DNA of 22,137 bases from Bacteroidota bacterium (lineage in GTDB: Bacteria; Bacteroidota; Ignavibacteria; UBA10030; BY39): positions 1 to 22,137 of the forward strand of contig JAHJRJ010000019.1 of assembly GCA_018830765.1 (NCBI GenBank), given 5' to 3'. The translations under genes were made by a program, and so were the position numbers. The notes under the pieces were generated by a model that searched no databases, had not been told where the DNA came from, and saw only the letters and a list, made by a program, of their open reading frames with translations. Below are positions 14,943-22,137 of the stretch, piece after piece; within the stretch, counting starts at the first letter, position 1, and each line of letters begins with the position of its first letter.

Positions 14943-16271
14943 ATGTTTGACAACCTTACCGAAAAATTAGAATCAGTATTTAAAAAGCTTCGTGGATACG
15001 GAAAAATTACGGAAAGCAATATATTCGACTCGATGCGGGAAGTACGGCGCGCATTATTAGACGCTGACGTAAATTACAAGGTTGTCAAACAGTTCGTCGA
15101 GGATGTCCAAAAACGTGCAATGGGCCAAGAAGTAATTGAAAGTTTAAACCCGGGACAACTGATCATCAAAATTATCCATGATGAATTAATAAAGCTATTA
15201 GGCGAATCGAGGCAAGATATAAAATTTTCGACTCTACCACCTACCGTAATAATGGTTGCAGGATTACAAGGTTCAGGTAAAACTACTTTTTGTGCAAAAT
15301 TAGCCAATCACCTAAAAAGTAAGGGTAGGTATCCGATGTTAACCGCTGCCGATATATACAGACCTGCAGCCGTTGATCAATTAGTTATGCTCGGAAAACA
15401 AATTGATGTGCTCGTTCACTTCGAACATGGTAAAAATGCTGTTGAATTGGCAGTAGATTCTGTCGAGCATGCTCGCAAAGCCGCCCGCGATGTTGTAATA
15501 ATTGATACGGCGGGCAGACTTCACATCGACGAAGAAATGATGCGCGAAGTGGAGAGTATCAAAAGCCGGGTTAATCCGAACGAAATTCTTTTCGTAGTCG
15601 ATGCAATGACGGGACAGGATGCCGTAAACACTGCGAAAGCATTTCACGACAGGTTAAATTACGACGGTGTGGTTCTTACAAAACTCGACGGGGACACGCG
15701 CGGCGGAGCGGCATTCTCTATTAGAGCGGTTGTGACTAAACCGATTAAGTTCGTCGGTGTCGGCGAAAAATTAGATGCTCTCGAACCGTTCCACCCCGAT
15801 CGAATGGCGTCGCGTATTCTCGGTATGGGTGACATGGTAACCTTGGTCGAGAAGGCGCAACAGCAATTCGACGAGCAAAAAGTAGAAAAGCTTGAAGAGA
15901 AATTGAGAAAATCACAATTTACATTGGAAGATTTTCTCGAGCAACTCCAACAAGTAAAGAAGATGGGACCTCTTTCTCAAGTACTGAGTATGATACCCGG
16001 CTTAAACAAGCTACCGGTTAATACGGATGTTAATGATAAATCGCTCGTTCGGGTCGAAGCAATTATCCAATCGATGACACAAAAAGAGCGAATAAACCCG
16101 AATATTATCAACGGAAATCGAAGAAAAAGGATTGCAATCGGCAGTGGGACGTCAGTTCAGGAAGTAAACAAAGTTTTAAAGCAATTTTTCGAGATGCAAA
16201 AAATGATGAAAGCGTTTTCGAAAGGAAAGATACCCAAACATCTACGAGGTTTAAAACTTCCGACAGGATAA
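14943..16271 (+). CDS. ffh: signal recognition particle protein Ffh
   Basis: This 442-residue SRP54-type GTPase targets nascent membrane and secreted proteins to FtsY/SecYEG with 4.5S RNA. The N domain (1-95) is followed by the G domain: GLQGSGKT (107-114), DIYRPAAVDQL, the DTAGR motif (188-192), TKLDGDTRGG (246-255) and GVGEKLDALEPF. The methionine-rich M domain starts near 325 and contains SMIPGLNKLP, the RNA-binding stretch GNRRKRIAIGSGTSVQEVN, and QKMMKAF. The C-terminal PKHLRGLKLP tail is intact. No 4.5S RNA gene is seen nearby. Confidence 0.97.
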   Translation: MFDNLTEKLESVFKKLRGYGKITESNIFDSMREVRRALLDADVNYKVVKQFVEDVQKRAMGQEVIESLNPGQLIIKIIHDELIKLLGESRQDIKFSTLPPTVIMVAGLQGSGKTTFCAKLANHLKSKGRYPMLTAADIYRPAAVDQLVMLGKQIDVLVHFEHGKNAVELAVDSVEHARKAARDVVIIDTAGRLHIDEEMMREVESIKSRVNPNEILFVVDAMTGQDAVNTAKAFHDRLNYDGVVLTKLDGDTRGGAAFSIRAVVTKPIKFVGVGEKLDALEPFHPDRMASRILGMGDMVTLVEKAQQQFDEQKVEKLEEKLRKSQFTLEDFLEQLQQVKKMGPLSQVLSMIPGLNKLPVNTDVNDKSLVRVEAIIQSMTQKERINPNIINGNRRKRIAIGSGTSVQEVNKVLKQFFEMQKMMKAFSKGKIPKHLRGLKLPTG

Positions 16272-16370
16272 TTTTAGTAATTTTTCCGTTAAAGAAAAAA
16301 TAATTTGAAAAATTATGCATTATGCAGTTTTTTTTATATATTATATACAAAATAAATAAGGAGTTAAAAG

Positions 16371-16805
16371 TTGGTAAAAATACGATTACGCCGGATGGGA
16401 AAGAAAAAGCAACCGATTTATAAAATAGTGGCAGCTAATTCTACCTCTCCACGCGATGGAAAATTTATCGAAGCAATTGGGTTATACAACCCGCTTACAA
16501 ATCCATACACAGTGGATGTCAAGGAAAACGTACTATTCAAGTGGTTAAAACGTGGTGCAACACCGACGGATACAGTTCTTAGTTTATTAAAAAACAAAGG
16601 TTTGTTGCTAAAGTGGAACCTAATACGTAAAAATACCGATGATGCAACAATTGCATTAGAGATGGAAAAGTGGCAAATGTTAAGCGTTGAAAAGATGCGT
16701 CGCGGAACTGAAAAGAAAATGCGCCGTAAACTTGCACGTAAAAAGAAAGCTACTGCCGAAGAACCGAAACAAGAATCAGTTTCTACCGCAGAAGTTGTAA
16801 TCTAA
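16371..16805 (+). CDS. rpsP: 30S ribosomal protein bS16
   Basis: The product has 144 residues. The bS16 core is clear in VKIRLRRMGKKKQPIYKIVA and RDGKFIEAIGLYNPLTNP, then FKWLKRGATPTDTVLSLL. The start is a TTG with GGAG 7 bases upstream. The core ends near residue 85; the remaining 60 residues form a lysine/arginine-rich extension (KKMRRKLARKKKATAEE) ending in an acidic/serine tail, longer than the 82-residue E. coli protein, as seen in many Bacteroidota and relatives. It heads the rpsP-khpA-rimM-trmD-rplS run after a 99-base gap from ffh. Confidence 0.96.
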   Translation: MVKIRLRRMGKKKQPIYKIVAANSTSPRDGKFIEAIGLYNPLTNPYTVDVKENVLFKWLKRGATPTDTVLSLLKNKGLLLKWNLIRKNTDDATIALEMEKWQMLSVEKMRRGTEKKMRRKLARKKKATAEEPKQESVSTAEVVI

Positions 16806-16861
16806 AAAAATTTTTCTGTAATAACAATAATTATTACAAAACATAGTAAAAGGAGCAACTT

Positions 16862-17092
16862 ATGAAAGATTTCATCGAATTCATCGCTAAAAATCTCGTG
16901 GATAAACCCGAGGAAGTTTCTATCACCGAAGAGGTGAAGGATAACAAAGTTGTTTTCAAACTCAAAGTAGGCGAAAGCGACATTGGGAAGGTGATCGGAA
17001 AAAAAGGAAAAACAGCGCAAGCACTCCGTACCTTGCTTAGTGCAGTTGGTGCGAAGGAAGGAAAGCGCGCCATCTTAGAAATCGTTGACTAA
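16862..17092 (+). CDS. khpA: KH-domain RNA-binding protein KhpA
   Basis: This 76-residue single KH domain carries the nucleic-acid-binding GxxG loop in IGKVIGKKGKTAQALRTLL. Acidic N-terminal helices (MKDFIEFIAKNLVDKPEEV) precede it. It is of normal length for the KhpA/YlqC family, which binds RNA, usually with KhpB, and influences cell division and envelope genes in Gram-positives. The position between rpsP and rimM is the conserved one for this family. AAAGGAGCAACTT gives a strong ribosome-binding site. Confidence 0.93.
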   Translation: MKDFIEFIAKNLVDKPEEVSITEEVKDNKVVFKLKVGESDIGKVIGKKGKTAQALRTLLSAVGAKEGKRAILEIVD

Positions 17093-17191
17093 CCATCAAC
17101 GGTTTTACAATCAGCACTTAAAAAATCATTTATATGTTCGGTCGAAAGATAAGCTTTTGACTTAAATCATATTTGTTACGCTTATCAATGT

Positions 17192-17713
17192 ATGATTATT
17201 AATAAAAATATGTATGCATTAGGAACAATAGGAAGATCTTACGGCGTCAGAGGGCAATTTAAATTTAAATCCTTTATCGAATATAAACGTAGACTTTTAA
17301 CACTTAAAAAAATTTACATCGGACCGGACGACAAAACTGTAAAGCAATATGAAGTGTACGATGTAAGATTAACTCGTGACGGTATAATCATCAAATTACG
17401 TGAGATAAACGACAGAGAATCCGCAAAAGCGCTAAACGGTCAATATCTGTTCGTGACGGAAGAAGATGTAGTAAAGCCACCCGAGGGCCATTATTATATA
17501 CACGACATCATCGGTTGCGCCGTAACCTTCGGCCGAAAAAAATTGGGTAAAGTGATAGATGTACACAGGAAACACGAAGGTTTTGCCCAAGATATTTGGG
17601 TAATTGAAGGAAAGCCGGAAATCTGGATACCGGTTCTCCCCCACTACATCAAAAAGGTAGATATAAAGAAAAAGAAGATCGCCGTACAAGACGTCGAAGG
17701 TTTCTTAGAATAA
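17192..17713 (+). CDS. rimM: ribosome maturation factor RimM
   Basis: The product has 173 residues. The N-terminal barrel starts YALGTIGRSYGVRGQFKFKSF, the family signature. The PRC-barrel second half includes GHYYIHDIIGCAVTF..KKLGKVIDV and EIWIPVLPHYIKKVDI. RimM assists 30S assembly near uS19/16S helix 33. The ATG at 17192 could be replaced by one at 17210, which gives the more usual short leader; neither has a strong Shine-Dalgarno sequence. Its stop overlaps the trmD start by one base (TAATG). Confidence 0.95.
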   Translation: MIINKNMYALGTIGRSYGVRGQFKFKSFIEYKRRLLTLKKIYIGPDDKTVKQYEVYDVRLTRDGIIIKLREINDRESAKALNGQYLFVTEEDVVKPPEGHYYIHDIIGCAVTFGRKKLGKVIDVHRKHEGFAQDIWVIEGKPEIWIPVLPHYIKKVDIKKKKIAVQDVEGFLE

Positions 17714-18399
17714 TGAGAATAGATATAGTTAGCGGACTTCCAAAATTACTATCGAGTCCGTTGAACAACAGCATAATTAATCGTGCAAAAAAAAGTAAAA
17801 AAGTTCTCATTCGTATACACAACCTAAGAAAACACGCTCACGACCGCCACAGAACAATTGATGATACTCCTTACGGCGGTGGCGCGGGTATGATACTGAA
17901 ACCGGAACCGGTTTTCGAATGTATTGAAAACCTCCAGAAAAGAAGAAAATATGACGAGATAATTTATCTCACGGCAGACGGAGAAAGATTTAATCAAAAA
18001 ATAGCCAACGAACTTTCTCTCCAAAAAAATCTTATTCTTTTATGCGGACACTATAAAGGTATTGACGATAGAATAAGACAAAAACTAATTACACGAGAAA
18101 TTTCAATCGGAGATTATGTTTTAACCGGGGGCGAATTGGCTGCTCTGGTGGTAGTAGATGCGGTTGTGCGATTAGTGCCAGGCGTTGTGGGCGATAGCGA
18201 ATCGCTTTTGAGCGATTCATTTCAGGATGGTTTGTTAGATGCACCTTACTATACCAAACCGCTTGAATACAAAGGATTAAAGGTTCCTGAAGTTTTATTA
18301 TCGGGCGACCATAAGAAAATAGAAAAATGGCGACAGGAACAAAGGTTAAAAAAAACTCGTGAGCGCCGACCGGATTTATTAACTCAAGAATATAAATAG
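17713..18399 (+). CDS. trmD: tRNA (guanine-N1)-methyltransferase TrmD
   Basis: This 228-residue SPOUT methyltransferase makes m1G37 in tRNAs with G36, preventing frameshifts. The knot and SAM-site motifs are intact: IDDTPYGGGAGM (49-60), LLCGHYKGIDDR (109-120), and SIGDYVLTGGELAALVVVDA with RLVPGVVG (131-160). The catalytic-Asp region SDSFQDGLLDAPYYTKP and VPEVLLSGDH follow. It is slightly shorter than E. coli TrmD (255) at the C-terminus, within family range. It is coupled to rimM by TAATG and precedes rplS. Confidence 0.97.
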   Translation: MRIDIVSGLPKLLSSPLNNSIINRAKKSKKVLIRIHNLRKHAHDRHRTIDDTPYGGGAGMILKPEPVFECIENLQKRRKYDEIIYLTADGERFNQKIANELSLQKNLILLCGHYKGIDDRIRQKLITREISIGDYVLTGGELAALVVVDAVVRLVPGVVGDSESLLSDSFQDGLLDAPYYTKPLEYKGLKVPEVLLSGDHKKIEKWRQEQRLKKTRERRPDLLTQEYK

Positions 18400-18412
18400 A
18401 TTGGATGTAGAA

Positions 18413-18754
18413 ATGGAAAAAATAAAATTAGTAGAAGCAACTCAACTTAAAACGAATATCACACCTTTTAAACCGGGTGATACGATTAATGTTCACGTCA
18501 AAGTAGTTGAAGGTGAAAAAGAAAGAATACAGCAATTTCAAGGCGTAGTTATTGGAAGACGAGGGGGCGGAATGAATGCGACCTTCACAGTTCGAAAAGT
18601 TACTGACGGTGTCGGCGTAGAAAGAATTTTCCCGTTACATTCACCCCGCATCGCGAAAATTGATATGGTAAAAGAAGGCAGAGTCAGAAGAGCGAAACTG
18701 TATTACTTGCGTAAACTTGCCGCAAAACAGATACGTCAGAAAACTTCTGCTTGA
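18413..18754 (+). CDS. rplS: 50S ribosomal protein bL19
   Basis: The product is 113 residues from ATG 18413. The bL19 core is visible: PFKPGDTINVHVKVVEGEKE, RIQQFQGVVIGRRGGGMNATFTVRK, GVGVERIFPLHSPRIAKIDM and the basic RRAKLYYLRKLAAKQIRQK tail. The upstream TTG at 18401 would add four residues; I prefer ATG 18413, which has GGATG 8-12 bases upstream. It lies at the 30S/50S interface. The stop TGA overlaps a TTG that begins the mqnA-like remnant. Confidence 0.97.
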   Translation: MEKIKLVEATQLKTNITPFKPGDTINVHVKVVEGEKERIQQFQGVVIGRRGGGMNATFTVRKVTDGVGVERIFPLHSPRIAKIDMVKEGRVRRAKLYYLRKLAAKQIRQKTSA

Positions 18755-18844
18755 AAAAGTTAGGTATCATCGACAGCTTCTATGCTGCACTCATCGTGGG
18801 AAACGCTAACTTAGAACTCAATCCGGATTACAAAAATAAATAAT

Positions 18845-18907
18845 CCCCGGCCGCTCCGAAGGCACGAAGTGCTCCTTTGGAGAGCCCTTCGGACAAGCAG
18901 CGGGGTA
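18845..18907. repeat. GC-rich nested hairpin inside the mqnA-like remnant
   Basis: The outer arms CCCCG/CGGGG enclose CTCCGAAGG paired either with CCTTTGGAG (loop containing CAC-GAA-GTG) or with CCTTCGG further on. It stands out as GC-rich in an AT-rich setting and separates remnant pieces 1 and 2, so it looks inserted. No match to a named element is claimed. Confidence 0.5.
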
Positions 18908-19153
18908 TTAAACCGAATAGAGAATAAACTCGATTTAGTGAATAAATGGTCAGATATTACAGAATTATCTTACGTCCATGGCATCTGGGTAACTCGCAAG
19001 AATCAATTGTCAAAGAGTGAAGTCGATGATCTAATTCAATCGGCTCGTTTCAGTGCATCGCACCTGACCGAGATCGCAGCTCTTCAGCTACAATCTCCAC
19101 CCCAAGGTTTGGTTGAACCCAGAAAATTCATTATGAGCGATTAATTTCTATTA

Positions 19154-19229
19154 AACCCGCCATCGGCGGGTTATAAGTTTTTGATAGAGTAAGATTTTCT
19201 TACTTAAGATGAACCCCGTTATACGGGGT
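19154..19229. repeat. cluster of three short palindromes with 3-base loops
   Basis: AACCCGCC-ATC-GGCGGGTT (19154-19172), AGTAAGA-TTT-TCTTACT (19188-19204) and ACCCCGT-TAT-ACGGGGT (19213-19229) are perfect 7-8-bp stems with three-base loops, spaced 25-33 bases centre to centre. They lie inside the mqnA-like remnant. The first is followed by ATAAGTTTTT and could act as a rho-independent terminator for the rpsP-rplS operon. The same stem-loop design occurs in the composite repeats near 7154 and 7204. Confidence 0.7.
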
Positions 19230-19413
19230 GAACCAGTTAAAATCGCTTGATAGAACATTCTATAAAGGTTATACAATTTCCTAATGAATTTTTAGGGTTG
19301 AATACCTGTCCACTTTCTTTTACGAACTTGACGAAAGAAACAAGGGTAGCTTAGTAGAATTCATCAGAATGGCTTACTACCACGAGATTATTGAAGACCA
19401 TCCTGATCTTAAA

Positions 19414-19485
19414 TTCTCCATCACTCCATCGCTCCAATCTTCCAACATCCAAATCTTCCCAACTTCTTAACTTCTCAACTTCTAC
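19414..19485. repeat. degenerate 8-bp tandem repeat, locus 2
   Basis: On the minus strand the tract reads GTTGAGAA, GTTAAGAA, GTTGGGAA, GATTTGGA, TGTTGGAA, then (after a one-base slip) GCGATGGA and GTGATGGA. The period is 8 and the last units match the ATGGA core at 2711-2752. The tract forms the junction between the mqnA-like remnant and the nitroreductase stop. Confidence 0.55.
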
Positions 19486-20156
19486 CTCCCTACCGTCAAA
19501 ATATAAATCGGCTCTTCGTCTTTCAGTTGTAGAACCTTCTTCACCTTATCATCGTGAAAAGCTCCGATAGGGCAAACGCCCAAACCCAAGCTTTGAGCTT
19601 GCAGCAAAACATTCTGAGCTGCGTGTCCGACCTCGATGTGTGCGTATCTTACAGACCTATCGCCGTATTTCCGCGATAACCTCTCATATACCACACTAAT
19701 TAATATATCTACTGAAGCTGTAATTATTTGTTCCTGTCCAAGAGCGGCACCCGCCAGCGAACGTCTGTGATCTCCTTTTGCTATTAACTGCATCGAGTGT
19801 GATTCCGGGATGTAACGATATATTCCCGGATCCAAGTCCTTTACGTTTCCTGCAACCGCAAAAACTTCTAACGGATACAACGCACCCGCAGACGGTGCGG
19901 TCCTTTTACCATCTGTAGAAGTTATACCTTGACAAGCCCATAACAACTGACTTAATTCCTCAATTGAAATCGGCTTGTTGCTAAAACTTCTAACTGTGCG
20001 GCGTTTGCTGATCGTTTCTTCAAGCGATAATTTTCCAGCCAACTTAGGTTTTGGAAGTGAAATATTCTTTTCTGTCATCATTCCTCCGTTTGATAAAATA
20101 TTAGTATCTGTAATCGACAGTATCATAAAAGCGTACAAAAAATATTTTAGTATCAT
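19482..20156 (-). CDS. SagB-type nitroreductase family protein
   Basis: The product has 224 residues. An N-terminal hydrophobic segment (MILKYFLYAFMILSI) suggests a membrane anchor or signal. The FMN-binding nitroreductase fold follows, with SKRRTVRSFSNKPISIEELS, RTAPSAGALYPLEVFAV (the SagB/ThcOx signature) and GHAAQNVLLQAQSLGLGVCP. The SagB subgroup includes azoline dehydrogenases of peptide natural products, but no cyclodehydratase or precursor peptide lies nearby, so a stand-alone flavin oxidoreductase of unknown substrate is the safer call. The start is supported by GAGGAG about 8 bases upstream. It is divergent from recN. Confidence 0.87.
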   Translation of the reverse strand: MILKYFLYAFMILSITDTNILSNGGMMTEKNISLPKPKLAGKLSLEETISKRRTVRSFSNKPISIEELSQLLWACQGITSTDGKRTAPSAGALYPLEVFAVAGNVKDLDPGIYRYIPESHSMQLIAKGDHRRSLAGAALGQEQIITASVDILISVVYERLSRKYGDRSVRYAHIEVGHAAQNVLLQAQSLGLGVCPIGAFHDDKVKKVLQLKDEEPIYILTVGR

Positions 20157-20265
20157 ATTTTTATCTCCTCGTTTTCATTCCAAATATAAAAACTGTTTCA
20201 CCAACAATCAAATTTATTGATATTTCACAAAATTTCATTAAATTATACCAAAATTTCTTCTCAGA

Positions 20266-21969
20266 ATGTTGAAGCATCTTTACATACGAAACTATGCTTT
20301 AATCGAAAAGCTTGAAGTAGGTTTTGAAAACGGTTTAAACATCATAACCGGCGAAACGGGCGCGGGTAAATCGATCATTATTGATGCGCTGAGCTTGATA
20401 TTAGGCGAGAGGGCTGATACGGAAGCAGTGCGAAAAGATTCCGAGAAATCGATTGTGGAGGGAACGTTTGAAATTTCTAGGAACAAAAATCTAAAAGTTT
20501 TGCTCGAAGAACAAAACGTTGATTACACAGATGAACTTATCCTGCGGCGTGAAGTCTCAGTTAAGGGTCAAAGCAGGTGTTTTGTAAACGACTCTCCGAT
20601 AACCTTGAACATTCTGAAAAATATCGGTGATCTTTTGGTTGATCTACATGGCCAGCATGAACATCAATCTATCTTAAAAACTGAAACTCATATTGACTTA
20701 CTTGACGATTTTGGGGGACACACACAACTCGTTGATGAATTTTATACAGCATATAAGCGACTGTTAGATGAAATTAATAATCTTAATACGCTGCGGAACA
20801 AAGAAAATCAACTCAGAGAGAAAAGGGAATTATACGAATTTCAGGTAAATGAAATTGATGCAGTCGGTCCGGAATTAGGAGAAGAAGAGCGGCTTGAAAA
20901 TGAACTTAAGATTTTAGAGAATGCCGAGAAATTAAATGAGATAACGGCACAATTATATCAATTATTATATGAAGGTGATAAATCGGCTTTCGAGCAATTA
21001 GTGCAATCGCGCAAACAAATCGAAAATCTTGCACGAATAGATAATAGCTTTGACGAATCATTAAAAGAAGCCCAAACTGCGGAAGCAGTCGTGAAGGAAT
21101 TGGCTGCGTTCATCAACAATTATAACTCGAAGATTGAATTCAATTTTGAAAAACTTGAGAATATTAGGAATAAACTCGGTCATATATCTCTGCTTAAGAA
21201 AAAATATGGTGGTTCTATTGAGGCGCTTCTCTCCTATCGCAAAAAAATTGGAAATGAATTAAAGCTTGCTGAAAATTTTGAAGATGAGATAAAGAAATTA
21301 AAAATACTCATTGAAGAAAAAAGAAAAATTGCATCGGAGATTGCAATAAAACTTTTATCAAAAAGAAAAGAATCTGCTAAAAAAGTCAACAATTCTATCG
21401 TTAAGGTACTATCTGAATTAGGCATTCAAACCTCAAAATTTGAAACAAGAATTGATAACAATAAAGTGACTGATGTTGAAGGGCTCGTCCGATTGAACAC
21501 TAACTTTTATGAAACAACTCCAAAAGGAATCGATTTTGTGGAATTTTACATTTCAACAAACATCGGAGAGGACGTCAAACCGCTTGTAAAAGTCGCATCC
21601 GGTGGTGAAATCTCGAGGATAATGCTTGCCTTAAAAACCATCCTGGCAAAATCAGAACGCCTCCCTCTTCTTATCTTCGACGAAATTGATATAGGAGTAA
21701 GCGGAAGAATTGCTCAGGCAGTCGGACTTAGTTTAAAAAACCTTTCAAAGTTTCATCAAATAATCGCTATCACACATTTACCTCAAATTGCCGGATTAGC
21801 AGATGTGCATTTTGTTGTCGAAAAAATTGAAGACGGAAAACGATCTTACACAAATATGAAACAGTTGAATATGGACGAACGCATCCGCGAAGTTGCAAAA
21901 CTTATGAGCGGAGAAGAAGTTACAGAAGCAGGACTGAAGAGTGCTCGAGAACTAATAGGAATAAAATAA
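20266..21969 (+). CDS. recN: DNA repair protein RecN
   Basis: This 567-residue SMC-like ATPase acts early in recombinational repair of double-strand breaks. The N-terminal head has MLKHLYIRNYALIEKLEV and Walker A GETGAGKS (29-36), plus the QHEHQS motif typical of RecN. Long charged coiled-coil arms run from about 155 to 370. The C-terminal head holds the ABC signature SGGEISRIMLALK (from 445), Walker B LLIFDEIDIGVSGRIAQ and the ITHLPQIAGLAD H-loop. Length is normal. It is transcribed divergently from the nitroreductase across a 109-base AT-rich gap. No LexA-type box was recognised there. Confidence 0.97.
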   Translation: MLKHLYIRNYALIEKLEVGFENGLNIITGETGAGKSIIIDALSLILGERADTEAVRKDSEKSIVEGTFEISRNKNLKVLLEEQNVDYTDELILRREVSVKGQSRCFVNDSPITLNILKNIGDLLVDLHGQHEHQSILKTETHIDLLDDFGGHTQLVDEFYTAYKRLLDEINNLNTLRNKENQLREKRELYEFQVNEIDAVGPELGEEERLENELKILENAEKLNEITAQLYQLLYEGDKSAFEQLVQSRKQIENLARIDNSFDESLKEAQTAEAVVKELAAFINNYNSKIEFNFEKLENIRNKLGHISLLKKKYGGSIEALLSYRKKIGNELKLAENFEDEIKKLKILIEEKRKIASEIAIKLLSKRKESAKKVNNSIVKVLSELGIQTSKFETRIDNNKVTDVEGLVRLNTNFYETTPKGIDFVEFYISTNIGEDVKPLVKVASGGEISRIMLALKTILAKSERLPLLIFDEIDIGVSGRIAQAVGLSLKNLSKFHQIIAITHLPQIAGLADVHFVVEKIEDGKRSYTNMKQLNMDERIREVAKLMSGEEVTEAGLKSARELIGIK

Positions 21970-21984
21970 ATAAGGGATAAATAG

Positions 21985-22137
21985 ATTCTATTTCAAGCTA
22001 CACGATCAAAATGTGACGAGGAGAAACCTGGTAGTGCGTGGAGCGAGATTTGGATAATTAGCGGGGAACCGGATAAAGCGCAGATTTATTTAATACCAGT
22101 CTCGGGTGGCAAAGCTATTCATTTGAATAATTTCCAC
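21985..22137 (+). pseudogene. possible PD40/S9-type propeller fragment, cut by window end
   Basis: An open frame without a start codon follows a TAG at 21982. It reads KCDEEKPGSAWSEIWIIS and then AQIYLIPVSGGKAIHLNN before the window ends. IYLIPVSGGKA resembles the IYVIPVSGGEA strand-turn of PD40/TolB-type propellers found in S9 peptidases and TolB-like proteins. The lack of any start or ribosome-binding site suggests a 5'-truncated remnant, but only 51 codons are visible. Confidence 0.35.

Larger units (their letters stand above)
18751..19419 (+). pseudogene. decayed mqnA-like gene (futalosine-pathway chorismate dehydratase family)
   Basis: Three collinear fragments of an MqnA-type protein follow rplS. 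Piece 1 (TTG 18751 to about 18841) reads KKLGIIDSF, the usual MqnA start, then jumps to YAALIVGNANLELNPDY, the AALIIGDxAL motif that normally lies over 100 residues later. Piece 2 (about 18908-19144, another frame) reads DLVNKWSDITELSYVHGIWV, matching DLG.EW...TGLPFVFA.W, then QLSKSEVDDLIQSARFSASH. Piece 3 (19318-19419) reads FYELDERNKGSLVEFIRMAY..EIIEDHPDLKF, matching the C-terminus. Stops, frameshifts, interior loss and inserted hairpins separate the pieces, so it cannot be functional. MqnA makes 3-enolpyruvylbenzoate from chorismate in menaquinone synthesis. Confidence 0.65.

Noticed and set aside
18869..19144. 91-codon frame as an independent gene
   Set aside because: Its first dozen codons come from the GC-rich hairpin and the rest is the middle of the mqnA-like remnant; treated as part of that pseudogene.
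1..22137. CRISPR array or cas genes
   Set aside because: No regularly spaced identical repeats with unique spacers and no Cas-like proteins; the period-8 tracts are too short and degenerate.

Overview
The window is about 22.1 kb of AT-rich bacterial chromosome. The housekeeping set points to the Bacteroidota/Chlorobi/Ignavibacteria (FCB) side of the tree. The clues are a PorZ-like propeller protein with a type IX secretion sorting-type C-terminus, a LemA-HtpX pair, a beta-barrel outer-membrane protein remnant, a futalosine-type menaquinone gene remnant, and frequent TTG/GTG starts with variable Shine-Dalgarno signals. This placement is inferred from gene content; no 16S rRNA is present.

Layout. 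Bases 1-456 hold no convincing gene. Bases 457-1201 hold a two-gene module: a small helical protein overlapping an AbiEii/MNT-like nucleotidyltransferase. Bases 1200-1660 are a graveyard: an S9-family peptidase remnant in three blocks, then a TSUP (TauE/SafE) permease remnant, both with interior segments missing and frames shifted. From 1687 to 9369 everything is on the minus strand: an NAPE-PLD-like metallo-hydrolase, the tRNA-Leu(UAG)-tig-clpP-clpX proteostasis cluster, a small two-helix membrane protein with queF, and lemA-htpX followed by an outer-membrane protein remnant.

The htpX-lemA block is bracketed by two same-orientation copies of a composite repeat (about 0.5 and 0.4 kb). The copies are mosaics of small palindromes and differ by whole-module indels. 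They carry no transposase and match no element I can name, and they are the most unusual non-coding feature here.

From 9868 to 18754 everything is on the plus strand: a Crp/Fnr regulator with a strong sigma70-type promoter, a PHP phosphoesterase, ribH, the PorZ-like protein, a GT2 glycosyltransferase, ffh, and the classic ribosome/tRNA-maturation run rpsP-khpA-rimM-trmD-rplS. Directly after rplS lies a decayed mqnA-like gene (18751-19419) that holds several short palindromes with three-base loops. A SagB-type nitroreductase (minus) and recN (plus) diverge from a shared intergenic region. The last 150 bases hold an open fragment resembling a PD40/S9-type beta-propeller, without a start.

In functional terms, tig/ClpP/ClpX and HtpX/LemA serve protein folding and quality control in cytosol and membrane. 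ffh and the rpsP-rplS run serve protein targeting and translation. queF and ribH serve queuosine and riboflavin synthesis, and recN serves double-strand-break repair. Decay is concentrated at accessory loci (S9 peptidase, TSUP, OMP, mqnA). In each I see recognisable segments left after interior loss, which suggests a common deletional process.
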